From Chaetoderma sp. LZ-2023a (lineage: Eukaryota; Mollusca; Caudofoveata; Chaetodermatida; Chaetodermatidae): a DNA stretch of 64,000 nucleotides. Under the pieces are notes generated by a model. That model did no database searches. It had not been told where the DNA came from and worked only from the letters and a program-made list of their open reading frames with translations. This document shows, one piece after another, positions 36,501 through 48,568 of this stretch. The DNA is taken from contig CM067372.1 of NCBI GenBank assembly GCA_034401795.1, positions 39,646,520-39,710,519 on the forward strand, read 5' to 3'. The position numbers and the translations under genes were made by a program. Every line of letters begins with the position of its first letter. Positions within the stretch are counted from its first letter, which is position 1.

Positions 36501-39500
36501 AGAGCAGTAGTCCTGGGCCTGGAACATTTCTTACAGAAAGTTCAGGGCAAGATTGTTCTTATTCGTTCAGACAACTCAACAGTTGTGACTTACATAAACC
36601 GCCAGGGCGGAACGAAGTCGCCCAGTCTCTGTATGATGACATGGAGACTGCTTTGTTGGTGTCTGGATCACCAGATTACCTTGAAAGCAGTTCATATTCC
36701 GGGAAGGTTAAACCTGCTAGCAGACTCATTGAGCCGAAGGATGAGTGTTTTACCCACGGAATGGCAACTAAATCAATGTGTGGCGGATCGTCTGTTCGAC
36801 CATTGGGGGAAACCCAACATCGATTTGTTCGCAACGAAGAAGAATGCGAAGATGACGACGTACGTCTCTCCGATTCCGGATCCAAGCGCTTTCGCAACAG
36901 ATGCGTTAGCTATCAGCTGGGGGAGAATGTATGCATACGCATTCCCTCCAGCAATCCTGATAGCCATCTACTATTAGTCCGTTAACCCGTAAAATATCAG
37001 TGTCTCAAATGTAAATGTCCTTTTGCTGCTGTGCTCCACAATCATATGGATAACTCACATGCCAAATTTGGTTGAATTCCGTCTAACGGTTTCGGAGGAG
37101 TTGCATTAAAATCAATTTCCGCACGTTAAAATTGATCTTTTGTCCCCTCCTCCACCCCCTGGTGGCGGAGCCAAATCTAAATATTTGCATACACTGCAAT
37201 CATATTGGTAACTTGCCATTTTCACATCATGAGAACATACTTACCTCCCTAACACTCTTGATATACTAGTATATCGGCTCTAAATTCAATAATATTCAGA
37301 ATTATAAAAAGTTAGGTGCCCCTAATGGGCAGGTGGAAGTACACAGTCATGCACATGACAAACACCACCCACTGCGCATGCGCACACCGGTACTTCCGTT
37401 TTCTAATATATTGGCTGAGAAGCAACATGTGAAAATCTTCACAGGCTCTTTTCTGAATTCTACTAGAACAAAATCATCCCTATCCATCATGGCTGATGCT
37501 AAACTGTTGGAGGAGTCCTCCTTGTCATCATCTAAGGTGACATTGTTCCTTGTATTTATTTAAGACTTGTAACTTTTATTTGTTACCGGTTTTCGTCGCG
37601 GCCGTTTCGGCGGTACCGCGTTTTCAGGCGCTGGGAATCCGTGTAAATTTTTCCCCAGCGTCTAGGGCTATTAATCTCTTGTGTTTTATGCTTACAGGTT
37701 TGTCTTGTAACTGAACAAGGATTCCTGTTCTTCTCTCGAAGGTTGTTCACGTCTCAGGTTTGACTTATCATCGTGATATGTCTAAGGGTTGGAGATATAT
37801 TAAATTAATAAATGAAATATCTCCTTCCTTTTGTCTCATCCCCCTCATCAGTTCTTCTGGAAGAGGAGTCTCGGCGGATGGATGGACGTGTTCTCCTGCA
37901 CAAGAGGATGGTTGCCTGTGCTCAGGCTAAGGGAGTTTATTAATTATGGCGCATAATTATTTGAAAATAATCACAATTTTCTGCTGCCTTTTGCTATTGC
38001 ACTATATTCTCTCTTGCGTGTGCATGGGTTCTCGAATATATATAATTTAATATTATATTATTCGGGAGGTATGAATGTCTTTAATATCTAGATATTTCTT
38101 GCATTCTTTCTGACATCCCCTCTCCTTGAAGGAGCTTTTGCATTGAGGTTTGATGTCATAATCAACCAGTTTTTTCTCTTTCCTTGATGTCATAATCTTA
38201 GTTTAGAGAAGTGTGTGATGTGTTCATCTCCCTTTTTATTAGGAGGGTGGAGAGATATCTAGATAGTCATAATCTTTCTCTCTCTCTCTCTCTCTTAATT
38301 TGGGGTCCTGGTTGTGATTGGTTTTTATTAACTAGAGATGTCAGCTGTCCCGTCAGGGTTGTCTGTCATAAAAGTGGATGTCTTCTCTCGAGTTTGTTTT
38401 GGTTTCTACTAATGGTCAATTAACAAGGCTTTGAAACTATCATACTCATTGTCTTCGTATCCCTTCCTTTTCAGAAGTGTCCATCCTGTCTGAAGCCTAT
38501 GAAGGCTAGATTCTTCCCCCACCTTTGCCATCTGTGTTCAGCTTGTAGGCTAACTAACAAATGTGTCATTTGTAAAGAGTGGGGGGGGGATCTAACCTCT
38601 GAATTCTTCTCTTTTCAGGCTAAGATGATTGCTGAGGAGGGCAAGAAGTCTAAGAAGGAGGGTAAGAAGAGGCCTCTGAGAAGGGTGGGCTCGAGGCCTT
38701 CAAGGTTAAGTTAGTGAGTGAGATGCGCAGGACTTTGAAAGACCTGATGCCTGACATGCTTCGCGGCATGTTGCCAGGCACAGGTGTTTCAACTTCCTGC
38801 GCATCGACCTCAGTGCAGGTAGCCCCCGTCCCTGGATCATGCCCTATTAGCTCAGACAAAGTGTTTAGTGATCCAGGGGCGGCCGTCTTGGACCCAGGCT
38901 TGATGTTCGCATCGCTTGGTGTTCCAGCGGCGCGAGAAGCATCAGGCGGGACCCGACCAGCGGGCCTGACCACGATCACTCGTGGAGTACACTCATCATC
39001 TGCTTTCGAGCAGTCTCCTGGTCAGTCTGGATTAGTTTTCTTTACTAATCCAGAGTCTAACTTTCCTGACCAGGAAGATGATGAGGACTACCTGCTCGGT
39101 CCACAGGTTGACCATGAAGACATGGATGTGAACGTCTACACTCCTCTCATGGGGAGCGTGAACGCTCGCACCTATGGCACTGTTCCCTCGGGAGCAGGTT
39201 TCATGGTTCAGCCTGTGGCCCGGTTTGGAGCAGACGGCCGGCCGTATAAGATTCCACGCTTGGACGTGGAATCTCATACGGACGTTCCGGGCCACGCTGG
39301 TGTGCATGAACTCCCTCACACAAGCGCGGCCTTGGTGCCTGGTTTGCCTATGGAGAATGCTATGCCAGCCCTCGCGGGCCCGTATACGTTCCCTGGGCAG
39401 CCAGGTTCATCTATAGCCTCCTCCTCGGCCATACCTGCGAATGACATTGAAGATGACGAGGGCCCGCTGCTCGTCAGCAATTCGCAGGTAGCCACGGATG

Positions 39501-42500
39501 AAGACTGGTCAGAAGCGTGTGTGTGGCTCCTCGCTGTTAGACCAGAGCTCTCCGTGGATGAGACGGCCGCCAGTAACCCTCGGGCATGGTTACAGGCGAA
39601 GCCGTTGGCCAGCACGACTGTCTCTGCCATATGGTGAGCATACCTTAGATATGTTCTCGGCGGCAGAGGAGTCGATCAGACCGAGAGGTCGCCTCGCGAA
39701 GGCCCCCCGCGAGGTAGCTAGGCGATGTCGAGTTACTGCTAGTCAGTATGCTCGATATGGCCTAGCACCCAGACCGAGCACGGACAACCGCGCCGCTCTG
39801 GGGGAAGATAGGCGGCCGTGTTCCTGTGCTGACACGGGAGCGTTGTGCACGGTAGCATTGTGCACGGGCGCTATGCGCTCGGCGAATGCCGCCTTGCGCG
39901 ACACCGAGGAGAGCTCGCGAGTGGCGATTAGTGCGCTGTCGCATGTCTCTCAGCTGCTATCGGGGGTGGTAGCAGCGTCGGTGCAGCAACAGCCTAGTCC
40001 CGTGACAGTCCAACGAGCCATCCAGGATGGCATCAACCTGGCATTGGACTGTCTGACTAGGTCGGTCACAAAGTCACTGAGAATGAGGCGCATTTTTGCA
40101 TTGGACAATTTGTGCCCATCTCAGGAGCTCAAGTCATGCTTGTTGCAAGCGCCGATGGCGGGCCCTGGGCTCTTTGGAGGTGAAGGTTGTCGGCACCTCC
40201 CGGAGACAGTGACTTTGGTGAACAACCAGAGGGCGCTGCGCGCACAGTTTGAAGTGCTGCGCAGAGAACACGTGCATGTTCAGCCCTCGGCTGCTCGACA
40301 GCAGTATGCTCGTGGCGGTGCTGGCGGTGTCAGAGGCCAGCAGGTTTCAGAGACCGCGTCGGCTGTACCAGCAGCAGCGTGCTGTTGTACGTCAGCCAGT
40401 GCCTCAAGCGCAGCCAGACAGACAGCAGCCCGTGCACCGTGGTGCACGTGGCGCTGGTCGCGGCGCGCGAGGAGCGGCGCGTGGTAACCAGGCCTGATGC
40501 AAGAAAAATTTTTCCGGTTATCACAAGTACCACTCGGGTGTTGTCACTCGTACCAGAGACACTCCCACTTCTAAAATTTATGGGCACCCCATCAACCCTA
40601 GGTGCACCAGTGGGAGGTCGTTTGACTTGCCACATTCAGAAGTGGGGGCGGTTAATTCAGGACCGCTTAGTCTTGCAATGGCTTTCGCACGGATACAGTG
40701 CAGAATGGATAAGAGGTCCACCGTTGCATCTGTCTCTGGTACCGGTCTGGACTCAAATTCCAAGAGATCCAGACAAGCGGTTGTGCATAGAAGAGGAGAT
40801 AGAATCTCTAATTCTAAAGGAAGCAATTCAACCGGCGCAGGATTGCCCAGGCTTCTATTCAACTGTGTTTCTTGTGGCAAAGAACACTGGGGGGGTGGAG
40901 ACCAATTCTCAACCTCAAACCTCTAAACAAGTTTTTAGACACACCGAGTTTCAAAATGGAAACAGTAAGATCGGTGTTGTTGGGGTTAGAGAAGGGGATG
41001 TGGACACCATCTATAGATCTCAAGGATGCTTATTTCCACATTCCAATTGCAAGGAGTTTTCGTCGGTTCCTAAGATTTGCTTTTCAGGGACGCCAATGGG
41101 AATTCAAGGTTCTTCCATTCGGCATCTCGACGGCTCCAAGGGTCTTCACTCGAGTGGTACTTGCTATCAAGGCATACCTCCGCAGGAGAAATATAGCTGT
41201 TCACACTTACATAGACGACTGGTTGCTGAAAGCACACAACCCAGAAAGTTTGACAGCAAATCTGGAGATAGTTTTGAAAACTCTCACAGATTTAGGCTAG
41301 ATAATCAACTTTCAGAAATCAGAGCTGACTCCATCCCAGAAGTTTGTTTACCTGGGTATGTTCTTCGATCTGGAGATAGGATATGTCCCAGGAGAGAGTG
41401 GAAGGTCTCCTCTCGTGCATTCAGTTGGTTTGCAACAGTCGTTATATTCTAGCACGGGTCTATCTGAGAATGTTAGGTCTGATGGTTTCAATGGAACCAG
41501 TCATTCCTCAGGCGGCCTTACGCAGGCGGCCGATTCAATTGTTTCTCATGACTCAGTGGACGCAGAGTTCAGGATCACTGGACTCGCGCATTGAAGTATT
41601 GGACCCTCTCATTCATCACCTTCATTGGTGGATGGAGAGAGGAAATCTCCTGGCGGGGGTCATGCTGACCCCTCCCCACCCTCAAGTAACGATGTTTACG
41701 GATGCATCGATGGAGGGTTGGGGAGCTTGCCTGGAAGAAGCCACTATATCAGGGCTTTGGAATCTGGAACAGTCAAAGGAACATATCAACATGCTAGAAT
41801 TGTGGGCTGTAATTCTAGGCCTGGAACACTTCTTAAAGGAAGTGGAGGGAAAATTTGTGATGGTACGTTCAGATAACTCTACAGTAGTGAGTTACATAAA
41901 CCGCCAGGGCGGAACGAAGTCACCCAGTCTCTGTATGATGACATGGAAGCTGCTTTGCTGGTGCATGGATCATATGATCACCTTGAAAGCAGTTCATATT
42001 CCTGGAAGGCTGAATGTGTTAGCAGACTCATTGAGCCGAAGGATGAGTGTTCTGCCTACGGAATGGCAACTAAATCAATGTGTGGCGGATCACCTGTTCA
42101 ATCATTGGGGAAAGCCCAACATAGATTTGTTCGCAATGAAGAAGAATGCGAAGATGACGATGTACGTTTCTCCGATTCCAGATCCAAGCGCTATTGCAAT
42201 CGATGCGCTAGCTATCAGTTGGAAGGGAATGTATGCATACGCATACCCTCCAACAATCCTGATTCCAAGGATTCTTCAGAAGATCAGACAAGAGGAATGC
42301 CAAGTGCTTCTGATCGCCCCGAATTGGCCAAGCCGATCATGGTTTACGGATCTGCTGGACCTTCTGGTTTGCAATCCGGTTCCTCTGCCGCTGATGGACA
42401 ATATTATCTTCCAGGTCAAGACCCTTCACAACAATCCATCAATGTTTCAATTGACTGCATGGATGTTGTCAAACAATCCGCAATTAAGGAGGGCTTTTCT

Positions 42501-45500
42501 GAGCAAGCAGCCATTTTCATGGCCAGAGCCAGAAGGGGGTCAACCTCCAGAGCTTATAATTATAAAATCAACAGATTTGCAGAATGGTGCTCAAAGAGAT
42601 GTATCAATCCGATGGAAGCATCTATTCAGGTAGTAGCTGATTTTCTCTGTCACCTGTATGATGCCTATAGTCTTAAACCTAATTCTATTGCTGGATACAA
42701 ATCAGCATTGATGACTGTTATCCCTTGCTTGGCAAAGAGGGGAAGTGATGAAGTAAGTGTTTTAAATACTCTTATTAAAGGTATGGGCAATCTCAGACCA
42801 AGAAATCCTCCACTGACACCGTCATGGAGTCTTTCTCTGGTTCTGCAGGTTTTGAGTGATAAACCTTTTGAACCACTTAGTGCTATATCTGTAAAATTAT
42901 TGACACTTAAAACTGTATTTTTAGTTGCAGCAGCATCAGCCAGACGCAGGAGTGAAATTCATGCCTTGTCTGCTGAGCCTGACCGTTATATAGTTACAGG
43001 TGAAGGCCTTAAGCTTCTACCAAGATTGAATTTCTTGGCTAAGAATCAATCTTTAAAGTATCCGGGTAAACCTATTATTTTACCTGCCTTAACCAGATAT
43101 GATCCTGGTGCTAAAGTATGGTGTCCTGTCCGTGCTTTAAATAAGTACAAGAGAAGAACTCAGGTTTGGCGTACGGACCCATGTTCCCTATGGTTGTCAT
43201 ATATTGAACCCCATGGTAGGGCGTCAAGAGACACTATTTCCAGATGGATAATAGAATGTATTCAATTCTGTCATACGACAGCCTCTGGAATCCAAGTAGA
43301 TAGAGCCAAGGCTCATAGCGTCTGTGGTGTGGTAACTTCCACGGCATTATTTAATGGTGTTTCTATTGAAGACATTATGTCAGTAGCCCAGTGGCACTGT
43401 GAATCAAGTTTTACCGACCATTACCTTCATGACACTTCTAACCCGCTCGCCGTCTCAGTCCTCAGAAAATAAAATATTAATGTAGAGGTTTATGTTTGTA
43501 AATAGTTTTCCTCCTCTGCTATTTACAAATATCACATTTGTTGGTAGGGAATCCCTACTATTAGCTGGTACAATTCTCTTCATCTGGTGGTGGAAGAGAT
43601 GAGTGCCGCGTCCAAGACATCAGAGGTCAGTGGTTATGACCATTTTTTGATTTTTTGTCTTGGTGATGGTGTCATTTTGATTTTTTAATATGGTGATGGT
43701 TAATGTCTCTTAATTGTGTTTTTTTCAGAGAGTTTTTGAAATAGAAGCAATTCTTCTTTTTCCAGTGTCTAGTAATACTTTTCATTAAGTATTAGAGAAC
43801 GTGCTAGTCATTTAGAGCAGCGTTTTTCCCTAACCTTCCTCAGAAAGAGGCGGGGGGGGGGGGGGGGGGGAGGGGAGCGCATTTGCCTTTTGATCAATCT
43901 CTCTTCATCGGTCAATTATCCGATGCAAAATTCTATTCCTGGTTGTGGTTTCAGTCACAATTTCAGATGTTTTAAATCTCTTGAGAATTCAAAGAGCCTA
44001 GTCTCTTCGAGGATGTGCTGGTTTTCAGGACCTTGCCTCCCTCCCACCAAAATTTACTTTCAAATTCTGGTTTTTATCAAGAGTGTTAGGGAGGTAAGTA
44101 TGTTCTTATGATGTGAAATAAGTAAATTTATCAAATTTCTTTTTCACGAGTGAGATGACATACTTACCTCTCTAACAGGATCCCGGCCTCGCCACCCCAC
44201 GGAGGCCTGGTCCTTTGGTTATTGAATAGTTGCTTCTATGTCAGCCAATATTTAGTAACGGAAGTACCGGTGTGCGCATGCGCAGTGGGTGGTGTTTGTC
44301 ATGTTCATGACTGTGTACTTCCACCTGCCCATTAGGGGCACCTAACTTTTTATAATTCTGAATATTATTGAATTTAGAGCCGATATATTAGTATATCAAG
44401 AGTGTTAGGGAGGTAAGTATGTCATCTCACTCGTGAAAAAGAAATTTGATAAATTTACTTAATTCACTTGTGCATGCTAAGTGATGTTTCTGTTACTTTG
44501 TTTATTTACCAGAGGTTGATAATTTTAATGCTTTAATGACTAAACAGACCCAGATGGCTGTTACAATACTTCTGAGAAAATTTCCATTGGCAGTCGAGAA
44601 TTACTCTTGAAATTTTACTATTGATATGATATTGGTGTTAAAATTTCAATAAATAGTGTACCCTTTGGCGCAGATAGAAATCTAATTCAGCAAAAACTTA
44701 AATTTTCTTAGCAAATCTTGATAATTAAATGGTTTCTATACGAAAATGGAAATAAGATTGTGATTCTTTTTATCATATATCCCAAATTTGCATGTTTTAT
44801 GTCGAGTCCTACGGCTTGAGCCCGACATGAAATGGAGGATGACTTAATGAACCGAATGGCACCTGGTGTATGTCTTCCAGCCTAAAGTTCGAATATGTTG
44901 TCGGGGTAAGCGGGTAACTCGACAACATATCCGAACGACAGAGTATAATTGGACAATGGTATCATGTGGTACACATTTGTATCACGTGGTACAAATTTTA
45001 ATCGATTACTACTGATTCAAGCGAGAGTAAAAGTGTGTGCATGCATAGATAGGCAAAGCAACCACGTGGTACTTCCGGTTGCATTACTGTGACAACGAAC
45101 GTGAATTCAACCCTGGCCTCCAGCATCTGAGAATTAGGTATCATGTTATATTCTAATGTTGGATTCTATGTTGGGTTGCAGATCTGGTTTGCTTGAGTTG
45201 ATACATCTATGGAATAAAGATGTAGAGATCTATTACAAGGACCAGGTGTTGGATCAGAAGAAAGCTTACTCACAGAGGTTAGTATAGCCAGGGCATGCAT
45301 TACAAGCATAACAAGCGAAGATAAATAGGTAATATTGGATTCTTTCAGCCCATCTATCATCATAGTACATTAATGAGGAATCTAAGTGAGTCTTTAGATG
45401 TTTGCTCACAAAGTGAAGGGTTCAACAACTTTGATCATGATCCGAAAATATCTGAAAAATCTGGAAATTCCAAAGAAACTTTACTACGGGTGAGGGTTTT

Positions 45501-48500
45501 CTGATTGCTCTTATTCTTATTGTCGAGCCCATAGAGAAGTGGAGGATCTCGACATAGCAATCCAAATGATGTCTGATGTCCGGAGTGTACCAAGAATTAG
45601 GTTAAATCTTAAGGTCAATGGACATTTTAATTCATTAATGACTTAACTGATCTTAATAAAAGTTTACAGATTTGCTCTTTACCATCATTGCATCTAGTCT
45701 CCTGTACATCATCGGCCCTTGATGTAAGGTGCTGACAGTAGAAGGCAAACAAGAAGGGGAATGCAGCAGGTCATATCACCTATATGGTGAAAATGGGTAC
45801 AAAACAATCTGAAAATATAGAACAGCGGAAAGACATTGGAGTAATAGTAGATAAAAAACGAAACTTCTGCAGCCGTATAAGATCACATGTCAAGAAAGCA
45901 AATAGTATCATGGCCCTGATCAGGAGATCCTTTACGCATCTAGATGAGGGTATGTTTAAACTATTGTTCCAGTCGCTGGTGAGGTCCCACCTAGAATATA
46001 CAGCGAGTTTATGGAGCCCATAGCTATCGGCTATCGAAAATGTACTATGCCATTCATCTAAGCAAGTACCATTACTTAGCAACCTCAGCTACAAAGAGAG
46101 ACTCCTGCGCCTGAAGCTACCATCTATTTGTTACAGAAGGCTTATAGGGGACAAGATTTAAGTGTACAAGATACTGCATGGTATCTATAACCCAAACGTA
46201 ACTGATGACCTACTGGAAGTAGCAAGTAACAGACGCACCAGAGGCCATGACCTACCATTGGTCAAGCACTGTAGTAGGATTACTTGTCGGAAACATTCAT
46301 TTATGAATTGTGTAAATAACATATGGAATACCCTCCCTGATATTGTGCAAGCCAGAACTGTCTTTGCTTTTGAAGGAGTGTTAGATAGATTTTGGGAAAT
46401 TCAAATATGATCTCTGTGTGCCCTACCATATACCAGGAAGTCAGATATGCAGAATGGTCGTGAAGGAAGATGAGGAGGATGTAGAGGCTAAATACAAACC
46501 TGAGTCCACAAAAACATTCTAAGACATAATTGAAATGATTTTCGATTTTTTACGGGCTTTGGTTTTTCAATGGACATTTAGTTCATCAAGGTTTTTATCG
46601 GATCTTAAGAAAAATTTTGAGATTTGTTCTATGCCATCATTGCCTCCAGATTCCATCATAATGAAAATGATTGTCAAATGGTTTCCAGCTTTTTATGGGG
46701 TTTGGACTTAATTTATTGTGTACCAAGAATTAGAAGAATATTAATGTTTTTCAGTGGTCTTAATTTATCAAGGGCTTATGCAATACCAATGAAACTTTAC
46801 AGATTTGTTTTATATTATCATTGCATTCAGTTTACAACAACATTTTTAAAATCTTAGTTTCGTACACGGTTTGTACATTGTTTATATCTGTGTGATTGGT
46901 CTCCTTTTCAAGAACTAGAAGAATGTTAGCTTTTCAATAGAAATTTGATTCATCAAAGGGGTATAGTATTCTAACCATCTGACTGCTCAGCTTAAACAGG
47001 CAACATATTCCAAGGGTTATATCTCTAGAACTGCTAAATATTTTGAAAACAATTTGACTAAAAGTTGTTGGTGGCTAAGTCACCAATGACTCAGTCAAAT
47101 TGTTTTCAAAATATTTAGCCAGTCAAGAGATTTTGCTCATTGATATTATTGTCTGGTGGCTTGCAGCGGCGAGACAGTTAGTTAAGAAATCCTTATTTCG
47201 TGACACTACCACACATGATGTGTGATATGCGGAAAAACTACTAAATGGCTCGCCGTGTGGGACACAGTCCATCTAGTTATTATTAGCTTGTCTTGAAAGG
47301 CCAAATGAGCTTATGCCATGGCAACCGTCAACTTTTCCTTTAAATGACTCCTTCTCAAGAACCGCTTGGCCGATTTCAATTATATTTGGCAGGAAGCATC
47401 CTTATTACATAGGGATCAAAGTTTGTTCAAACGAAGTCGATTGGTCAATTTGGTCGGTGGCCATCTTGGATTTTGGCTGATTTTTAGAAACGTATTTAAA
47501 AATCTCCGAAACCGCTTGCTGGATTGAAGCAAACCCCATGAAATATGATCGAGGGCAATAGCTGAACTAAGTTTGTTCAAGGGAACTTGATTGGTCAAAT
47601 GGTTTGGCGGCCATTTTGGTTGACCTAGTTTTAGCGAATACGACTTCCAGAATCGCTGATGGGATCGGTCCGAAATTTTGGCAGATATGATTAGGGACCA
47701 AGGGACATTAAAGTTTGTTCAAGGGAAGTTGATCCGTCAAAAAACATTGCCGCAGTTGGCCAAACAAAATATAGCGTGTTTGGCGGCCATTTTGGATTTT
47801 TTTTATTTGATGGATTTTGAGGCTGAAATTGGTTTTATATGTTTTTGACTATTCTGATCTCAAATTTGCAATTTTCGAAACTGTCGGATAAATGGTTTGG
47901 CGGTGATCGTGGATCACTTTCCCGCCAAAAGCTCCAATACTAAAGCAATGGGAAATTTTAAATTTTCGTCTTCTTGAGAACTACTGGGCCAATTTCAATT
48001 ATATGTGGCAGGAAGCATCCTGAGATTGAAGTTTGCTCAAACGAAGCCAATCGGCCAATTTGGCCAGCGGCCATCTTGGATTTTGGCCGATTTTTAGAAA
48101 TGTCTAAAAATCTTCGCCGAAACTGTTTGAGCGAATGATTAAAAACCCATAAAATATCATTTAGGGCACGAGCTAAACCAAGTTTGTTCAAGGGAACTTG
48201 ATTTGCCAAATGGTTTGGCGGCCATCTTGGATGTCCTGGTTTTCATGAAAGCAATTTTGTCTCCAGAGCCACTGAACGGATTGGGCCGAAATTTTGGAGC
48301 TATAATATTGATGACTATGTGTTATTAAAGTTTGTTCAAGAGCAGTTAATACATAAAGAACCATGGCCTCTGTTTTCTTGTTACATGTCTGCTGAACTCA
48401 TGAGAGTTCTACTTATTGTTAATGACCATTCTAGTTGAGATGTCTATGGTCGAGGTGAGCGATACAGGCCCCTTGGATGTTGGGATGCCTATGGTCCAGG

Positions 48501-48535
48501 TGAGCGATACAGGCCACTTGGGCCTCTTATTATTA

Positions 48536-48568
<33 letters not shown>

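Larger units (their letters stand above)
32058..36961 (+). mobile_element. DIRS-like retrotransposon C (family 2), 3'-truncated
   Basis: Starts TTTCACATCAAGAGTATAC about 44 bp after an EXOC7 donor and matches element B until 36961, where homology stops abruptly inside the methyltransferase-like domain. The tyrosine recombinase, internal complementary region and right repeat are missing. Upstream RT and gag are little decayed, so truncation probably happened at or soon after insertion or by later deletion. Confidence 0.92.
37219..44462 (+). mobile_element. DIRS-like retrotransposon D (family 1), full length, decayed
   Basis: About 7.24 kb with both inverted terminal repeats and the internal complementary region. 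Starts TTTCACATCATGAGAACATA and ends GATAAATTTACTTA. Same gene order as B. Gag and RT have several frameshifts and the recombinase has a catalytic Arg-to-Cys change, so it is not expected to be autonomous. It lies 257 bp after truncated element C in the same EXOC7 intron and orientation. Confidence 0.94.
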
